DNA of 64,000 bases, from NCBI GenBank assembly GCA_938038815.1, contig CALHTF010000005.1, positions 1 to 64,000 on the forward strand. Direction: 5' to 3'. The stretch is from an uncultured Acidimicrobiales bacterium (GTDB lineage: Bacteria; Actinomycetota; Acidimicrobiia; Acidimicrobiales; SHLQ01). Below are positions 24,894 to 33,690 of the stretch, piece after piece (the stretch's first letter is position 1; each line of letters begins with the position of its first letter). The translations under genes were made by a program, and so were the position numbers. The notes beneath the pieces are model-generated. The model had not been told where the DNA came from. It was given only the letters and a program-made list of their open reading frames with translations, and did no database searches.

Positions 24894-26117
24894 TTAGGTA
24901 TGTGAGGTCGTTTGGTAGGCGCCAGGAGACGTGAACAGGTCGCGCCGCCATCGCTTGGGTGTCAGCAGCGCCGCACGGGGGTAGTCCTCAAAGAGCCAGC
25001 GGGCAAAGTTTCGCCGCGTCCAGCCGGTTGCGCCTGCGATACGAACTGCGACCTCAGCGGTGGCTGGTTTCGCCAAGACTTTCGACAGCGCAACGGCCAT
25101 CTTGTGATCGGCTACCAGTTCGGTCCGGGTTTCGTTGGCGTAGGCGCTGCCAACATCGGCTGGTGACCCACCGGCGATAATCGCTTCGGCGGCATTGATC
25201 CCGGTGAGTAACGCCTGTCCGATCCCTTCGCCGGTCATCGGGTCGGTGGCGGCCGCCGCATCACCGACGAAAAGGGTTCGACCATGAACCAGCTTGATGG
25301 TGTCGATCCGGGCTGGGATCGGCCACGCTCGATGGGGCGACTCGGCTTGGGCGTCGGGGCCAAGCACCGCCTGGATGTGCGGCCGGGCGAGCAGATCGGG
25401 CCACACGGTCTTCATGTCGCGAACCGCAACCGGGCCACCGCGCAGGATGCCGAACCCGACATTGGCTCGACCGTCGGCCAACGGGAACGACCACGCGTAA
25501 CCCGGCAGAAGATCGGGTTCGAACCAAACGTGAAGGTTGGTGGCCGCGTTGGGACCAACATCTTTGAAGTACTGACGGAACGCATGCCATTCGCCCAGAT
25601 ACCCGGGTGTTGCGGCGCCGACCATCTTGCGGATCGGCGACCACATCCCGTCGGCGGCGATCACATACCGGGCTCGTTGTTCGCCTAGTTCGTCGACCGA
25701 GGCCGCCATGGCGTCGCCGGCGGTCTGGAGATCGGTGCATGCGTGCCCGTCGCGAATGTCGACCCCAACCGACCGGGCGAGGTCGACCAGCGCCATATCG
25801 AGATCGACCCGACGGGCGACCGCTCCGTACGAACCGGGGCCCTCGGGCAGCGGGAACACCACCTGGTTGTCGTTGGGGGAGTGGACCACCACGTCGCGCA
25901 CCGGAGCCCACGAGGCGACGGTCGATCGATCGAGCCCCAGGTCGTCGAGTAGGCGCAGCGCAAGGGTGGTGAGGCCGTCGCCGCAGAACTTGTCGCGGGG
26001 AAACTCGGCCTTGTCGACTACCAAGACTGACTTGCCTGCCCGTTGCAGGGTTATCGCCGCCGCAATTCCGGCTGGCCCAGCGCCAACAACCAGCGCGTCA
26101 TGAATCTCGGAGGTCAT
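24894..26117 (-). CDS. Geranylgeranyl-reductase-family FAD-dependent oxidoreductase
   Basis: A 407-residue flavoprotein. The N-terminal Rossmann motif VVGAGPAGIAAA is followed by KFCGDGLTTLALRLLDDLG, a hallmark of the geranylgeranyl reductase family (C-G-D/G-G-x-x-x-R/L). The second FAD motif is FVGDAAAATDPMTGEGIGQAL. Members reduce isoprenoid double bonds in archaeal-type lipids, menaquinone side chains or carotenoid precursors; some are halogenases. A role in reducing a polyprenyl lipid or quinone is plausible but not proven. ATG 26117 was chosen; a GTG one codon upstream is possible. It lies about 15 bases after the WS/DGAT gene on the same strand and probably shares its transcript. Confidence 0.82.
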   Translation of the reverse strand: MTSEIHDALVVGAGPAGIAAAITLQRAGKSVLVVDKAEFPRDKFCGDGLTTLALRLLDDLGLDRSTVASWAPVRDVVVHSPNDNQVVFPLPEGPGSYGAVARRVDLDMALVDLARSVGVDIRDGHACTDLQTAGDAMAASVDELGEQRARYVIAADGMWSPIRKMVGAATPGYLGEWHAFRQYFKDVGPNAATNLHVWFEPDLLPGYAWSFPLADGRANVGFGILRGGPVAVRDMKTVWPDLLARPHIQAVLGPDAQAESPHRAWPIPARIDTIKLVHGRTLFVGDAAAATDPMTGEGIGQALLTGINAAEAIIAGGSPADVGSAYANETRTELVADHKMAVALSKVLAKPATAEVAVRIAGATGWTRRNFARWLFEDYPRAALLTPKRWRRDLFTSPGAYQTTSHT

Positions 26118-26132
26118 CACTCCACGCTAGGG

Positions 26133-27539
26133 CTAGGCGAGGCCGAGTACCTCGTCAAAGCTCACCTGAAGTGCGTTGTGGAATTCGTCACCATCGGGGA
26201 TGGCGGCCCGGTCCATATTGATACCCAGGAACACCTCGTCGCGGTAACTGAGCAGGGTGATGTTGACCCCCGAACCGCTCAGCGGGCCAAACGGATACTG
26301 GCCGAGCACCAGCGAACCGCTCAGGTAGACCGGAACCGGCACGCCGGGCACGTTGCTCGTAGAGAAGTCGACGCCCTTCATGGCCTGAGCCATCAATTCG
26401 GTAGTCAGACGTTTCGGGAGTAGGCGCAGCACGCCGGCGGCATATTGGGTTGCGCCGACCGATGGATCTTCGCGGGCCTCGGCCACCAGCTCGTCGAGGT
26501 GGCGCATCAGCTCGATCGGATCCTCGATCGTCAACGGTACTTCGAGTCGGGTCGCCGCAAAGCTGTTGCTCGTAGCCGAATCGGCGCTGCTTCGGGTCGA
26601 GATCGGCATTCCCATACGGAGTGCCTCGACCGGAGTTGCGTGGAAGTCGTGGTAGCGGCGCAATCCGCCGATCACGCCAGCGACAAATGCTGCGTTGAGT
26701 TTCGAGCCGGCCAACTTTCCCGCCGCCTTCAAATCCTCAAGGGGCATCGTCAGGGTCCGGAAGTCGACATCGAGCGATCGGCGAGACATCAGCGGGCTCA
26801 GCGGTTGAGGCGTTGGTTTGAGCGCCTTACCGACCGAGGTTGCCGTGCTAGCGATGACCGCTGCACCCTCGCTCGGTGAATCGGGCAGATCCTCGACCAC
26901 CGATTTCAGCTGACGAAGCAGTTCGGACTGGCGGTCGCGTTCGTGGGCGATGGCGTTCTTGACCCGGTCGGCCTGATTGAGCGGATTCGCGGTAGGTGCG
27001 GCTGGTCCGCCAGCCACCTCTTCGGTCGGCTCGAGGTCAAAGATCTCGAGCATGAGTTGGATCGAACCCTCGCCATCGGCGACCGAGTGGTGGGTCTTGG
27101 TTACAAACGCCGCCGATCCATCGTCGACACCGACGATCATCGTGTACTCCCAGAGCGGCCGGGTCTTGTCGAACGGTCGGGCCGCCATCTCCTCGGCGAT
27201 CATCAGGACCTGATCGAAACTCTGGTCGGGTTCGTCGGCTAAATCGACCCAGTGCAGATGGTCGGCCAGGTGGAAGTCGGGGTCGACCTCCCAGCGAGGC
27301 GGGGCGATCGACATGGGGTTGGCCACGACGCGTTGACGCAGCCGCGGAATGGCTCTCGTCGCCCGTTCGATCTTGGCCTCAAACACCTCACGGTCCGGGC
27401 CGGTTTCGAGCACGGTCACGGCGGTGATGGTGCTTTTGAGCAGCGGATTGCGCTCGACAATCCACATGAGGTTGTCGACCTCGGACATGCGTTCGAGATC
27501 GATGTCCGCGTGTTCGGTTGACTCTTCGCCCGCTGCCAT
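26133..27539 (-). CDS. Wax ester synthase/diacylglycerol acyltransferase (WS/DGAT)
   Basis: A 468-residue acyltransferase of the bacterial WS/DGAT family. The active-site motif HHSVADG is seen at residues 150-156 (HHxxxDG). Upstream it has PLWEYTMIVG and near the start DNLMWIVERNP, both conserved in the family. The C-terminal half carries NVPGVPVPVYLSG and SGSGVNITLLSYRD, the N-V-P-G-P and N-I-x-x-x-S-Y elements. It transfers acyl groups from acyl-CoA to diacylglycerol or fatty alcohols, at the membrane or lipid-droplet surface. ATG 27539 was chosen; the longer frame upstream has a non-protein-like Arg-rich composition. A reductase and a PAP2 phosphatase follow, and a thioesterase is divergent. 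Confidence 0.9.
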   Translation of the reverse strand: MAAGEESTEHADIDLERMSEVDNLMWIVERNPLLKSTITAVTVLETGPDREVFEAKIERATRAIPRLRQRVVANPMSIAPPRWEVDPDFHLADHLHWVDLADEPDQSFDQVLMIAEEMAARPFDKTRPLWEYTMIVGVDDGSAAFVTKTHHSVADGEGSIQLMLEIFDLEPTEEVAGGPAAPTANPLNQADRVKNAIAHERDRQSELLRQLKSVVEDLPDSPSEGAAVIASTATSVGKALKPTPQPLSPLMSRRSLDVDFRTLTMPLEDLKAAGKLAGSKLNAAFVAGVIGGLRRYHDFHATPVEALRMGMPISTRSSADSATSNSFAATRLEVPLTIEDPIELMRHLDELVAEAREDPSVGATQYAAGVLRLLPKRLTTELMAQAMKGVDFSTSNVPGVPVPVYLSGSLVLGQYPFGPLSGSGVNITLLSYRDEVFLGINMDRAAIPDGDEFHNALQVSFDEVLGLA

Positions 27540-27640
27540 AGCTTTTATCGTACTTCGATAGTTGATTGTGGTGTCAGGCCGAACGGGTAGCGTACGGCTG
27601 AAGTTAGGCCGCCGGCGACGGCAATCGCTAGCTTCCTTCG

Positions 27641-28516
27641 GTGGCTGAATCGTCCTTCTTCGCTCAATCGTTAGCCCTTGAACCCGTTGGTGACGGTGTT
27701 TTCGAACGCGACCTCGACCGCACCTGGTGGGGATGGAACGGTCAGTTCGGCGGCTACGTTCTGGCGCTCGCACTTGAAGCGTGCAGGGCTGCGGTGCCGA
27801 ACCCGGGTCACACCGAACGATCGCTCTCGCTGAACTTCCTGCGGCGGGTACAAGACGGACGCTGCCGGATCGAGGTGAATGTTGCTCGGAGCGGTCGCAC
27901 CGTTTCGAACCTGACCTTCACCGTCACCGTCGCCGAAAAGTTGGTTGCTACTGGGATCGCCTTGTTTGCCTCGCCTCGCGACGCCGAGGAGTTTCTCACC
28001 GTCGAACCGCCTGACCTGCAGCTACCGACCAGCACGCCAGCCCGGTCGCCTATCCCGGCACCGACCATGGATCGCCTACATATCTGGCCGGTCGACGGTG
28101 CGACCCTGATGGGCGGCACCGAAGTGGTGGAGGGCGGAGGTTGGATGCAGCTGCGAGAGGTCGGGGGTGCCGACGAACGATTTGGGTTCTTCGCCGCCGA
28201 CGGGTGTGTGCCGGTGGCGTACAGCCGGTTCTCCAAACCCCAAGTTGGTGGCAGCCTCGACTTCACGGCCTACTTCCGCGAACCGTTTCCGCAGGCGATC
28301 CGCGACGGCGACGAACCGGTGCGGATCGTGCTCCGCAGTGCGTGCGCCCGCGAGGGGTACATCGACGAAGACGCCGAGCTGTGGTCGGCCGATGGCCGGT
28401 TGCTCATGCAAACCCGCCAGACCCGCTACAGCGAGTTGGTCGATGTCGACGCTCTCGAACAGATGCGGGCCTCGGGCGAACTTCGGCTCATGCCGCCGCT
28501 AACCAGCGAGGGGTAA
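27641..28516 (+). CDS. Acyl-CoA thioesterase (TesB-like, double hotdog)
   Basis: A 291-residue double-hotdog protein. The first domain reads RTWWGWNGQFGGYVLALALEACRAA, the usual long helix of TesB-like enzymes. It is followed by RSLSLNFLRRVQDGRCRIEV (substrate-channel strands) and GRTVSNLTFTV. The second half ends EDAELWSADGRLLMQTRQTRYSE, the family's closing strands. The length fits acyl-CoA thioesterase II. It releases free fatty acids from acyl-CoA in the cytoplasm. GTG 27641 is the start. It is divergent from the WS/DGAT gene with about 100 bases between. It shares little sequence with the thioesterase-family protein at 20070. Confidence 0.78.
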   Translation: MAESSFFAQSLALEPVGDGVFERDLDRTWWGWNGQFGGYVLALALEACRAAVPNPGHTERSLSLNFLRRVQDGRCRIEVNVARSGRTVSNLTFTVTVAEKLVATGIALFASPRDAEEFLTVEPPDLQLPTSTPARSPIPAPTMDRLHIWPVDGATLMGGTEVVEGGGWMQLREVGGADERFGFFAADGCVPVAYSRFSKPQVGGSLDFTAYFREPFPQAIRDGDEPVRIVLRSACAREGYIDEDAELWSADGRLLMQTRQTRYSELVDVDALEQMRASGELRLMPPLTSEG

Positions 28517-28525
28517 CCGCAACCG

Positions 28526-30460
28526 TTATTCGACCGGAGGGTCGGTTGCCGGCGGCTGGGTCGCCGGTGGAGCGGTGGCTGGCGGCTGGGTAGCCGGTGG
28601 CTGGGTTGCGGGAGGCTGCGTTGCTGGAGGTTCGGTAGCCGGAGGGTCGGTTTTGGGCGGCTTCGGCTTCTTGGTCGATGGTGGCGCAGTAGCCGGTGGC
28701 TGGGTGTTCGGCGGGTCCGTCGGCGGCACGACCGGTGGGACGGTTTCGGGCGGCAACGTGGTTTCGGGTGGTTGTTCGTCGGGAGGAAGCGACGACTCGC
28801 CATCGCAGCGCAGTCCCTCGGGCCGGTAGACCGCGAAGACCGAATCCACCACCGGTTCGCGACCGTCTTCGTAGGTGCGAGTCCGTTGGGTCGTAACCCG
28901 GGTGCAGGCCACGTCGAGTTGCGACTTGGATTGGCCGGTCTGCTCGCCGGTCACGAACTTGGTGCTGTACAGCTGCACGGTAATGCTGTTGCTGTCGGTG
29001 GTTGGCCAAAGCAGCACGCCATACGGGGTGTTGTTCGTGATGGCGAGGTCGATCGCTCCGTAGGCCAGCGTCGCCTCGCGTCCGTACGGGTAACGGTTGA
29101 TGTAGATCGAGTGGGCTCGGTATTCCTCGAAGTCGAGGCCGGCAAAGAACGCCGCGTTAAAGACGGTGGTGGCGTACTGCGAAATACCGCCGCCGACATC
29201 TTCTTTGAACACGCCGTCTTGGATCACGCCGGCGGAAACAAACCCTTTGTCGCGGGTGCGGCGGCCGACGAATTCGTTCACCGAGAACGTGTCGCCGGGT
29301 TCGATCAACACTCCCTGGGTGAGCTCGGCGATCCGACGAATGTTGGTGACCCGTGCTTGGCCCGGCGTGTAGCTGGTGGTGAATTCGCCCACCACTTCGA
29401 CGATGCCCAACCCCTCGAGCCACTCGCGGTCACGCTCCAAGCCAGCCTCACCGAGTGCGAGGTTCACCTCAGACTGGCCAGCGATCATGGCGTCGAGAAT
29501 TCGCTCGGGCGAATTTTCGCTGCAGCAGGCGGTGCCCGGAACCGCATCGATAATCTCGGGAACCCCGTCGACAATTTCGACTCGGGCGTCGGCGCCGCCC
29601 CCACCGACCGAAGGAAAGATGAACCGCAGCGTGGTCATCACGTCGGTCTCGTTCATCACGAAGCTGGGCTCGCCAACCCGCGTTTCGAGGTTGAGCCAGG
29701 ATCGAAGTAACGCCGGCGTAAGGGTTTGTTCTTGGTCGTCGATGGTGACGCCCAGCGGGTTCGAGGTGATGCCGTTGGCGATCTGTGCGAACTCGCGCAC
29801 GGTCTCGTTGCTGGTTTCCTGGTCGATCGGGATGGGCTCGATCTCGACCGCCAGCGCCGTTGACCCGACCGATTCGCGAAGCGCTGCTACGGCATCGTCG
29901 ACCCGAAACGCTCGGCCGGGAGTTCCTTCGACGACCACAAACTTGTCGCCGTCGAGTTCCATCCGAGGTTCGACCGGCGGGTCGTCGATCGGGGCGGCAT
30001 CGATCAACGCACTCGATGCGACCGCTTCGTCAAAGTTGAACCGCGACGCAATGTTGACCGACGACAACAAACTTTGGGTCCAACCCACCGGGCCTCGCCG
30101 TTCGACCGCCAGCACGGCATCGACAGTCGCCGCTTGGTCGACCTGTAGGCCAAGCGTGCTGAACGGGACCCCGACCGACACATCGTCGACCGATACGTCG
30201 ACCTCGAGGGCTTCGTACGCAACCGCGAGTTCGGCCACCCGTTGCTCGACACCTTCTCGGTCGAGTCGGGCCACATTGCCGTCGATGCCCGAGATGCCGT
30301 CGGGAACCACCAGGTTGGTGCCACGAGGCACGCCGTCGCCGGCGAGGAGTTCGCCGTCGATGAGCCATCCGCCAAGCCACAACGCGAGCAGTCCAACGAT
30401 TCCACCGATCGTCCATTTCAGCGATCGTGGGAAGCGTGAGGGCCGCCGTCGTTTGCTCAT
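28526..30460 (-). CDS. VanW-family surface protein with Pro/Thr-rich tail
   Basis: A 644-residue exported protein. A basic start and one membrane segment (about 15-33, IGGIVGLLALWLGGWLI) anchor it. The region to about residue 350 holds two repeats of the YoaR-like putative peptidoglycan-binding type. The VanW domain follows from about residue 375: TNIRRIAELTQGVLIEPGDTFSVNEFVG, then GGGISQYATTVFNAAFFAGLD and RAHSIYINRYPYGREA. The last 80 residues are a low-complexity tail of PPATQ/PPATE-like units, likely a cell-wall-spanning linker. The molecular role of VanW is not established; involvement in envelope biology is inferred. The gene starts seven bases after nucS, with GAGG overlapping the nucS stop, so the two are co-transcribed. 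Confidence 0.85.
   Translation of the reverse strand: MSKRRRPSRFPRSLKWTIGGIVGLLALWLGGWLIDGELLAGDGVPRGTNLVVPDGISGIDGNVARLDREGVEQRVAELAVAYEALEVDVSVDDVSVGVPFSTLGLQVDQAATVDAVLAVERRGPVGWTQSLLSSVNIASRFNFDEAVASSALIDAAPIDDPPVEPRMELDGDKFVVVEGTPGRAFRVDDAVAALRESVGSTALAVEIEPIPIDQETSNETVREFAQIANGITSNPLGVTIDDQEQTLTPALLRSWLNLETRVGEPSFVMNETDVMTTLRFIFPSVGGGGADARVEIVDGVPEIIDAVPGTACCSENSPERILDAMIAGQSEVNLALGEAGLERDREWLEGLGIVEVVGEFTTSYTPGQARVTNIRRIAELTQGVLIEPGDTFSVNEFVGRRTRDKGFVSAGVIQDGVFKEDVGGGISQYATTVFNAAFFAGLDFEEYRAHSIYINRYPYGREATLAYGAIDLAITNNTPYGVLLWPTTDSNSITVQLYSTKFVTGEQTGQSKSQLDVACTRVTTQRTRTYEDGREPVVDSVFAVYRPEGLRCDGESSLPPDEQPPETTLPPETVPPVVPPTDPPNTQPPATAPPSTKKPKPPKTDPPATEPPATQPPATQPPATQPPATAPPATQPPATDPPVE
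28533..28650. repeat. 15-base-type repeats encoding the Pro/Thr tail of the VanW protein
   Basis: Degenerate units close to GCCGGTGGCTGGGTA are repeated in tandem on the minus strand. They encode PPATQ, PPATE and PPATA pentapeptides at the C-terminus of the VanW protein. Copies differ mostly at third positions. Confidence 0.75.
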
Positions 30461-30467
30461 GTAATCC

Positions 30468-31127
30468 TCAAAAGAGCTTCAGCTCGTCTGATTCGATGCC
30501 ACGAAGTTCGTCGTAGTCGACGACCTGCCAACCAATGTCGCGGTCGGTTGCCAGCACCTTGGCCTGCGGCTTGATTTCTTGGGCGACGAAGAGCCCCTTC
30601 ACCGGGCGCAGCTGTGGGTCACGGTTCAAAAATTCGAGGTAGCGGGTGAGCTGTTCGACGCCGTCGATTTCGCCCCGGCGCTTGATCTCGACCGCAACCG
30701 CAATGCCGTCGGCGGTGCGGATCAAAAGGTCGACCGGACCAATATCGGTCGGGTACTCGCGGCGAACCAGCCGAGCGCCTTCGCCGAGAACCTCGACGTT
30801 GGCCGCTAACAGCTCCTGAAGGTGCGCCTCGACGCCGTCTTTTTGCAAGCCTGGGTCGACCCCGAGTTCGTGGCTCACGTCGTCGTACAGCTCGTCGATG
30901 GTGATCGTGAGCTTTTCGCCCTTCGGGCTGGTGACGGTCCAGACATCGTCTTCGATAACCAAACGGTTCGGGGCGTTCATCCAGTTGAGAGGCTTATACG
31001 CTCCGCCGTCGGCGTGAATGGCTACACACCCGTCGGCTTTGACCATGATGACCCGTTTGGCGCTCGGAAGATGAGCGGTGAGCCGACCGTCGTAATCGAC
31101 GGTGCACTTCGCAATGACTAGTCGCAC
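30468..31127 (-). CDS. nucS: Mismatch-specific endonuclease NucS/EndoMS
   Basis: A 219-residue NucS. The N-terminal dimerisation domain is followed by a RecB-like nuclease domain with the catalytic set Asp133 (GPVDLLIRT) and Glu147-x-Lys149 (VAVEIKRRG), then Gln159 ([11 protein letters not shown]). NucS cuts both strands at G:T, G:G and T:T mismatches and replaces MutS/MutL in most actinobacteria and many archaea. The C-terminus ends DELKLF, suited to binding the beta clamp, which is known to stimulate this enzyme. GTG 31127 is the start. vanW follows seven bases later on the same strand. The roughly 300-base region upstream carries its promoter. Confidence 0.93.
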   Translation of the reverse strand: MRLVIAKCTVDYDGRLTAHLPSAKRVIMVKADGCVAIHADGGAYKPLNWMNAPNRLVIEDDVWTVTSPKGEKLTITIDELYDDVSHELGVDPGLQKDGVEAHLQELLAANVEVLGEGARLVRREYPTDIGPVDLLIRTADGIAVAVEIKRRGEIDGVEQLTRYLEFLNRDPQLRPVKGLFVAQEIKPQAKVLATDRDIGWQVVDYDELRGIESDELKLF

Positions 31128-31422
31128 CGCCTAATAGTACGAAAGCCCCCCAGAAAGTTGCAGTCGGGGCGAGGGCGATCACTTTGGGTCGCTCCGGCTG
31201 CGCCTCCGCTCCCACACTTCGCTATGTCTCTCAACCGGCGCCCCTCGCCCTCCGCGAGCTCCGGGCTCTTTAACCCCTGCCTGTCGGCTTGCCCCTAGCA
31301 CTGGCACTTTCTGTCGGCTTCGTCCCCGCTCAAAACCTCGCTAGCCCTAACCCAGCTTTCTGATCGCGTTTAACCCGATGAGAGCGGGTTCGCCGCAAAA
31401 GTTTCGGGGAAGAGACCCAGAG
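31128..31422. other. Long intergenic region between ubiB-like and nucS genes
   Basis: No gene or RNA could be supported here. It must contain the nucS promoter (minus strand, right end of nucS at 31127) and the 3' end of the UbiB-like transcript. Seen: the 52-nt hairpin element (31358-31409); a GC-rich imperfect inverted repeat pairing about 31164-31175 with 31240-31252; and a short direct repeat CTGTCGGCTT at about 31280 and 31311. A small RNA is possible but unproven. Confidence 0.5.
31358..31409 (-). repeat. 52-nt gene-end hairpin element, copy C
   Basis: On the minus strand it starts CCCCGAAACTTTTGCG 13 bases after the UbiB-like stop. It carries the stem AACCCG/CGGGTT and ends CGCGATCAGAA. 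It has exactly the same length as copies A and B and matches B at 40 of 52 positions. Similarity to A continues a few bases further (GCTGGGTTAGG versus GTTGGGTTTAG). Confidence 0.78.
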
Positions 31423-33051
31423 TTAGTGGCCGAGGCGCTTTTTGATGAGCTCTCGGCGTTCTTGTAGGTCGTTGTAGGTGAGGGAGTCGACGCTTCGGTC
31501 TACGCCGAAGGCATCTCGGATGCCGTCCATGTCGACCTCGAAGCTGGTGTTGTCGAAGTCGATCTCATCGGCGATCCGGTTGCCGTGGGTTGCGGCGAAG
31601 TGCACAGCGATGTGGGCGATCTCGGCGAACAGGTCGATGTCGGGCGCCAAGGTAGCGATCGCTCCGTCGAGGAACACCAGGTTCTTCACAAACAACATCA
31701 GCTCTTTGGGCATACGGGCGCCATAGCCGAGGAGAAGTTTGACGACCCGCTGGAGCTCGGCGACGAGCTGTTCAGCGCTCAGCGTGGTCGGGTCGACCGG
31801 TACGCCGTCGAGTCCAAGGTCGGCAACCACCGCTTCGAGATCGGTGTCGGGTGGGAGGGCACCGAGGTCGCGCAGCGCGGCGAGTTGACCAACCGGGTTT
31901 CCCGAGGTGGCCGACATCATCAGCTTGAGAAAGGCCTTGCGATGGAAATCGGTCATTCGAGCCGTGATGCCGAAGTCGAATAGGGCGGTCCGGCCGTCTT
32001 CCATCACAAAGAGGTTTCCGCCGTGCAGGTCGCCGTGGAAGATGCCGTTGATCATGGCCCCTTCCATGAACCCCACCATGCCGGTCCGGATGATTTCGTG
32101 CGTGTCGATACCCGCTGCGGCAATACCTTCGATGTCGTCGAACTGGTAACCCCGAAGTCGCTCCATCACGAGGACTCGCCGGGTAACCAAGGTGGGGTGG
32201 GGTCGGGGGACCACAAACCCTTTCTGGTCGAGCTGGGCGAACGAGTGGGCAACGTCGATCATGTTCTCGGCTTCGAGTCGGAAGTCGAGTTCCTCGCTGA
32301 TCGTGTGAGCGAACACCTCGACGAGCGCTGGGGGGTTGGCGAGGGCGGCGACGGGGATTCGCCCGATCAGGAACGGGGCCAGCCACGCCATGACGCTGAG
32401 GTCTTTGTGCACGAACTGGGCAACGGTCGGGCGTTGAACCTTGACCACGACCTCTTCGCCAGAGTGCAGCGTGGCCAGGTGGACCTGGGCGATCGACGCT
32501 GCGGCAAGCGGCTCGCGGTCGAAGCTGGCGAAGGCGTCCTCGATGGTTTGGCCGAGATCTTCTTCGACCACCTGGCGAACCACGGAGAATGGCTCGGCCG
32601 GCACCTGGTCGCGGCACTTGGTGAATTCGGCAACCAACTCGTCGGGGAACAAACCCTGGCCGCTAGAGATGATCTGGCCGAGCTTGATGTAGGTCGGCCC
32701 GAGTTCTTCGGCGGCCTTGCGGAGCCGAAGCGAAAGATCGGCTCGCGAGGTGCTTTGGTCCTTGCGGCGAGCCATCAGGCCCCAAACACCGACCGCCGCT
32801 CCGAGTTCCTTCACGACCTTGAACACCCGGGTCCCCGATGGCACCCGACGAGGCTTGATCAGCTCGGGAACCTGGCGGCGCACAACCGAGCGAACCGTGT
32901 CGAGGCCCGCCTTCCAGCGGAGGTTGTCGGGGTCGACGATCCAGGGCGGTTGTTGGCTGAACGAGCCGAACGCGAGGTCGGCTGGCTGATCAGCAGATTC
33001 AGGGGGAGCGAGGGTCACGCCTCCAGTTTGGTGCCCGGTAGGGCAAAACAC
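31423..33051 (-). CDS. UbiB/ABC1 (AarF) atypical kinase-like protein
   Basis: A protein of up to 542 residues of the ABC1/ADCK/UbiB family. It has the family-specific KxGQ motif (YIKLGQIISSGQ, Lys123 to Gln126), the Ala-rich nucleotide loop AAASIAQVH (183-191), the strand lysine VVVKVQRP (Lys204), the catalytic loop HGDLHGGNL and the metal-binding LFDFG. UbiB proteins are ATPases/kinases linked to ubiquinone or, in actinobacteria, probably to other isoprenoid or lipid processes. No transmembrane C-terminus was clear. The GTG at 33051 gives the listed extent; a GTG at 33018 preceded by GGAGG is an alternative. A 52-nt hairpin element follows 13 bases after the stop. The Nudix gene is 41 bases upstream. 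Confidence 0.88.
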   Translation of the reverse strand: MFCPTGHQTGGVTLAPPESADQPADLAFGSFSQQPPWIVDPDNLRWKAGLDTVRSVVRRQVPELIKPRRVPSGTRVFKVVKELGAAVGVWGLMARRKDQSTSRADLSLRLRKAAEELGPTYIKLGQIISSGQGLFPDELVAEFTKCRDQVPAEPFSVVRQVVEEDLGQTIEDAFASFDREPLAAASIAQVHLATLHSGEEVVVKVQRPTVAQFVHKDLSVMAWLAPFLIGRIPVAALANPPALVEVFAHTISEELDFRLEAENMIDVAHSFAQLDQKGFVVPRPHPTLVTRRVLVMERLRGYQFDDIEGIAAAGIDTHEIIRTGMVGFMEGAMINGIFHGDLHGGNLFVMEDGRTALFDFGITARMTDFHRKAFLKLMMSATSGNPVGQLAALRDLGALPPDTDLEAVVADLGLDGVPVDPTTLSAEQLVAELQRVVKLLLGYGARMPKELMLFVKNLVFLDGAIATLAPDIDLFAEIAHIAVHFAATHGNRIADEIDFDNTSFEVDMDGIRDAFGVDRSVDSLTYNDLQERRELIKKRLGH

Positions 33052-33092
33052 GCAGCTAAACCGCAGTAGCGGTCGGCGAAGCGTGGGTCGCC

Positions 33093-33632
33093 CTACAGGC
33101 GCTCGAACGACCAGCTCACCGGGTGGTCGCCGGCGTAGGGCATGGTGCCGTGAAAGGGGCGAGGGTCGTCATCGAAGATCAGCGGCACAAAGTGGCGATC
33201 GCCCTCCCACATGGGGAGCTCGCGCCGCGCATCGGTCGCCGCCTGGCCATCGTCGGAGCAGGCGGCCAGCAGTCGCGTCCGATCGACCCATTCGAGGCTG
33301 CCCTCGTCGTTGCTCGCCGGGGGAGTGCCTGTCCAGCCGTCGACGAGAAACAAGAAGCCGAGCCAGTCTTCGTTTTTGGGTCCGAAGTTGGTCCAGGTGA
33401 TCGTGCCTCGCAGCGAAAGCGAGGTCAGTTCGATTTCGGCTTCCTCGCGGAGCTCGCGGCGCACGTTGGTCACGATGTCCTCGTCGGGTTCGAGTTTGCC
33501 GCCGAGTCCGTTGACCTTGCCGAAGTGATCATCGTCGGGGCGAGCGTCGCGCCGGATCATCAAAACCCGATCGGTGTCGCGGTCCCAGATGTAGGCCAGC
33601 GAGCCAACGATTGGTTGAAAGCGTGCGGTCAT
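33093..33632 (-). CDS. Nudix hydrolase (MutT-like)
   Basis: A 179-residue Nudix protein. The complete Nudix box GGKLEPDEDIVTNVRREL-REEAEI fits G-x5-E-x7-REUxEE-x-G/E-U and would bind Mg2+ for pyrophosphate cleavage. The N-terminal strands (VLMIRRDARPDDDHFGKVNGLGG) and the closing FHGTMPYAGDHPVSWSFERL resemble 8-oxo-dGTP-type enzymes of the MutT/MTH1 kind, but substrate prediction within Nudix is unreliable. Probably cytoplasmic nucleotide sanitation. ATG 33632 was chosen; GTG 33638 is two codons upstream. It lies in a row of minus-strand genes (secreted protein, Nudix, UbiB-like) with 40-60-base gaps. Confidence 0.87.
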   Translation of the reverse strand: MTARFQPIVGSLAYIWDRDTDRVLMIRRDARPDDDHFGKVNGLGGKLEPDEDIVTNVRRELREEAEIELTSLSLRGTITWTNFGPKNEDWLGFLFLVDGWTGTPPASNDEGSLEWVDRTRLLAACSDDGQAATDARRELPMWEGDRHFVPLIFDDDPRPFHGTMPYAGDHPVSWSFERL

Positions 33633-33690
33633 GGCCACGAACCTACCGGCCTTCGATCGGGTGGTGTGCCAGATCGGCTGGTTCGCCCAG

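Noticed and set aside
26133-27773. Longer version of the WS/DGAT gene starting at 27773
   Set aside because: The 78 extra residues are Arg-rich and overlap the start of the divergent thioesterase gene. ATG 27539 begins just before the conserved region.
31128-31422. Intergenic region considered as holding a tRNA or structured small RNA
   Set aside because: No cloverleaf, no CCA end and no convincing covarying structure apart from the 52-nt element. Without expression data an RNA gene is not supportable.
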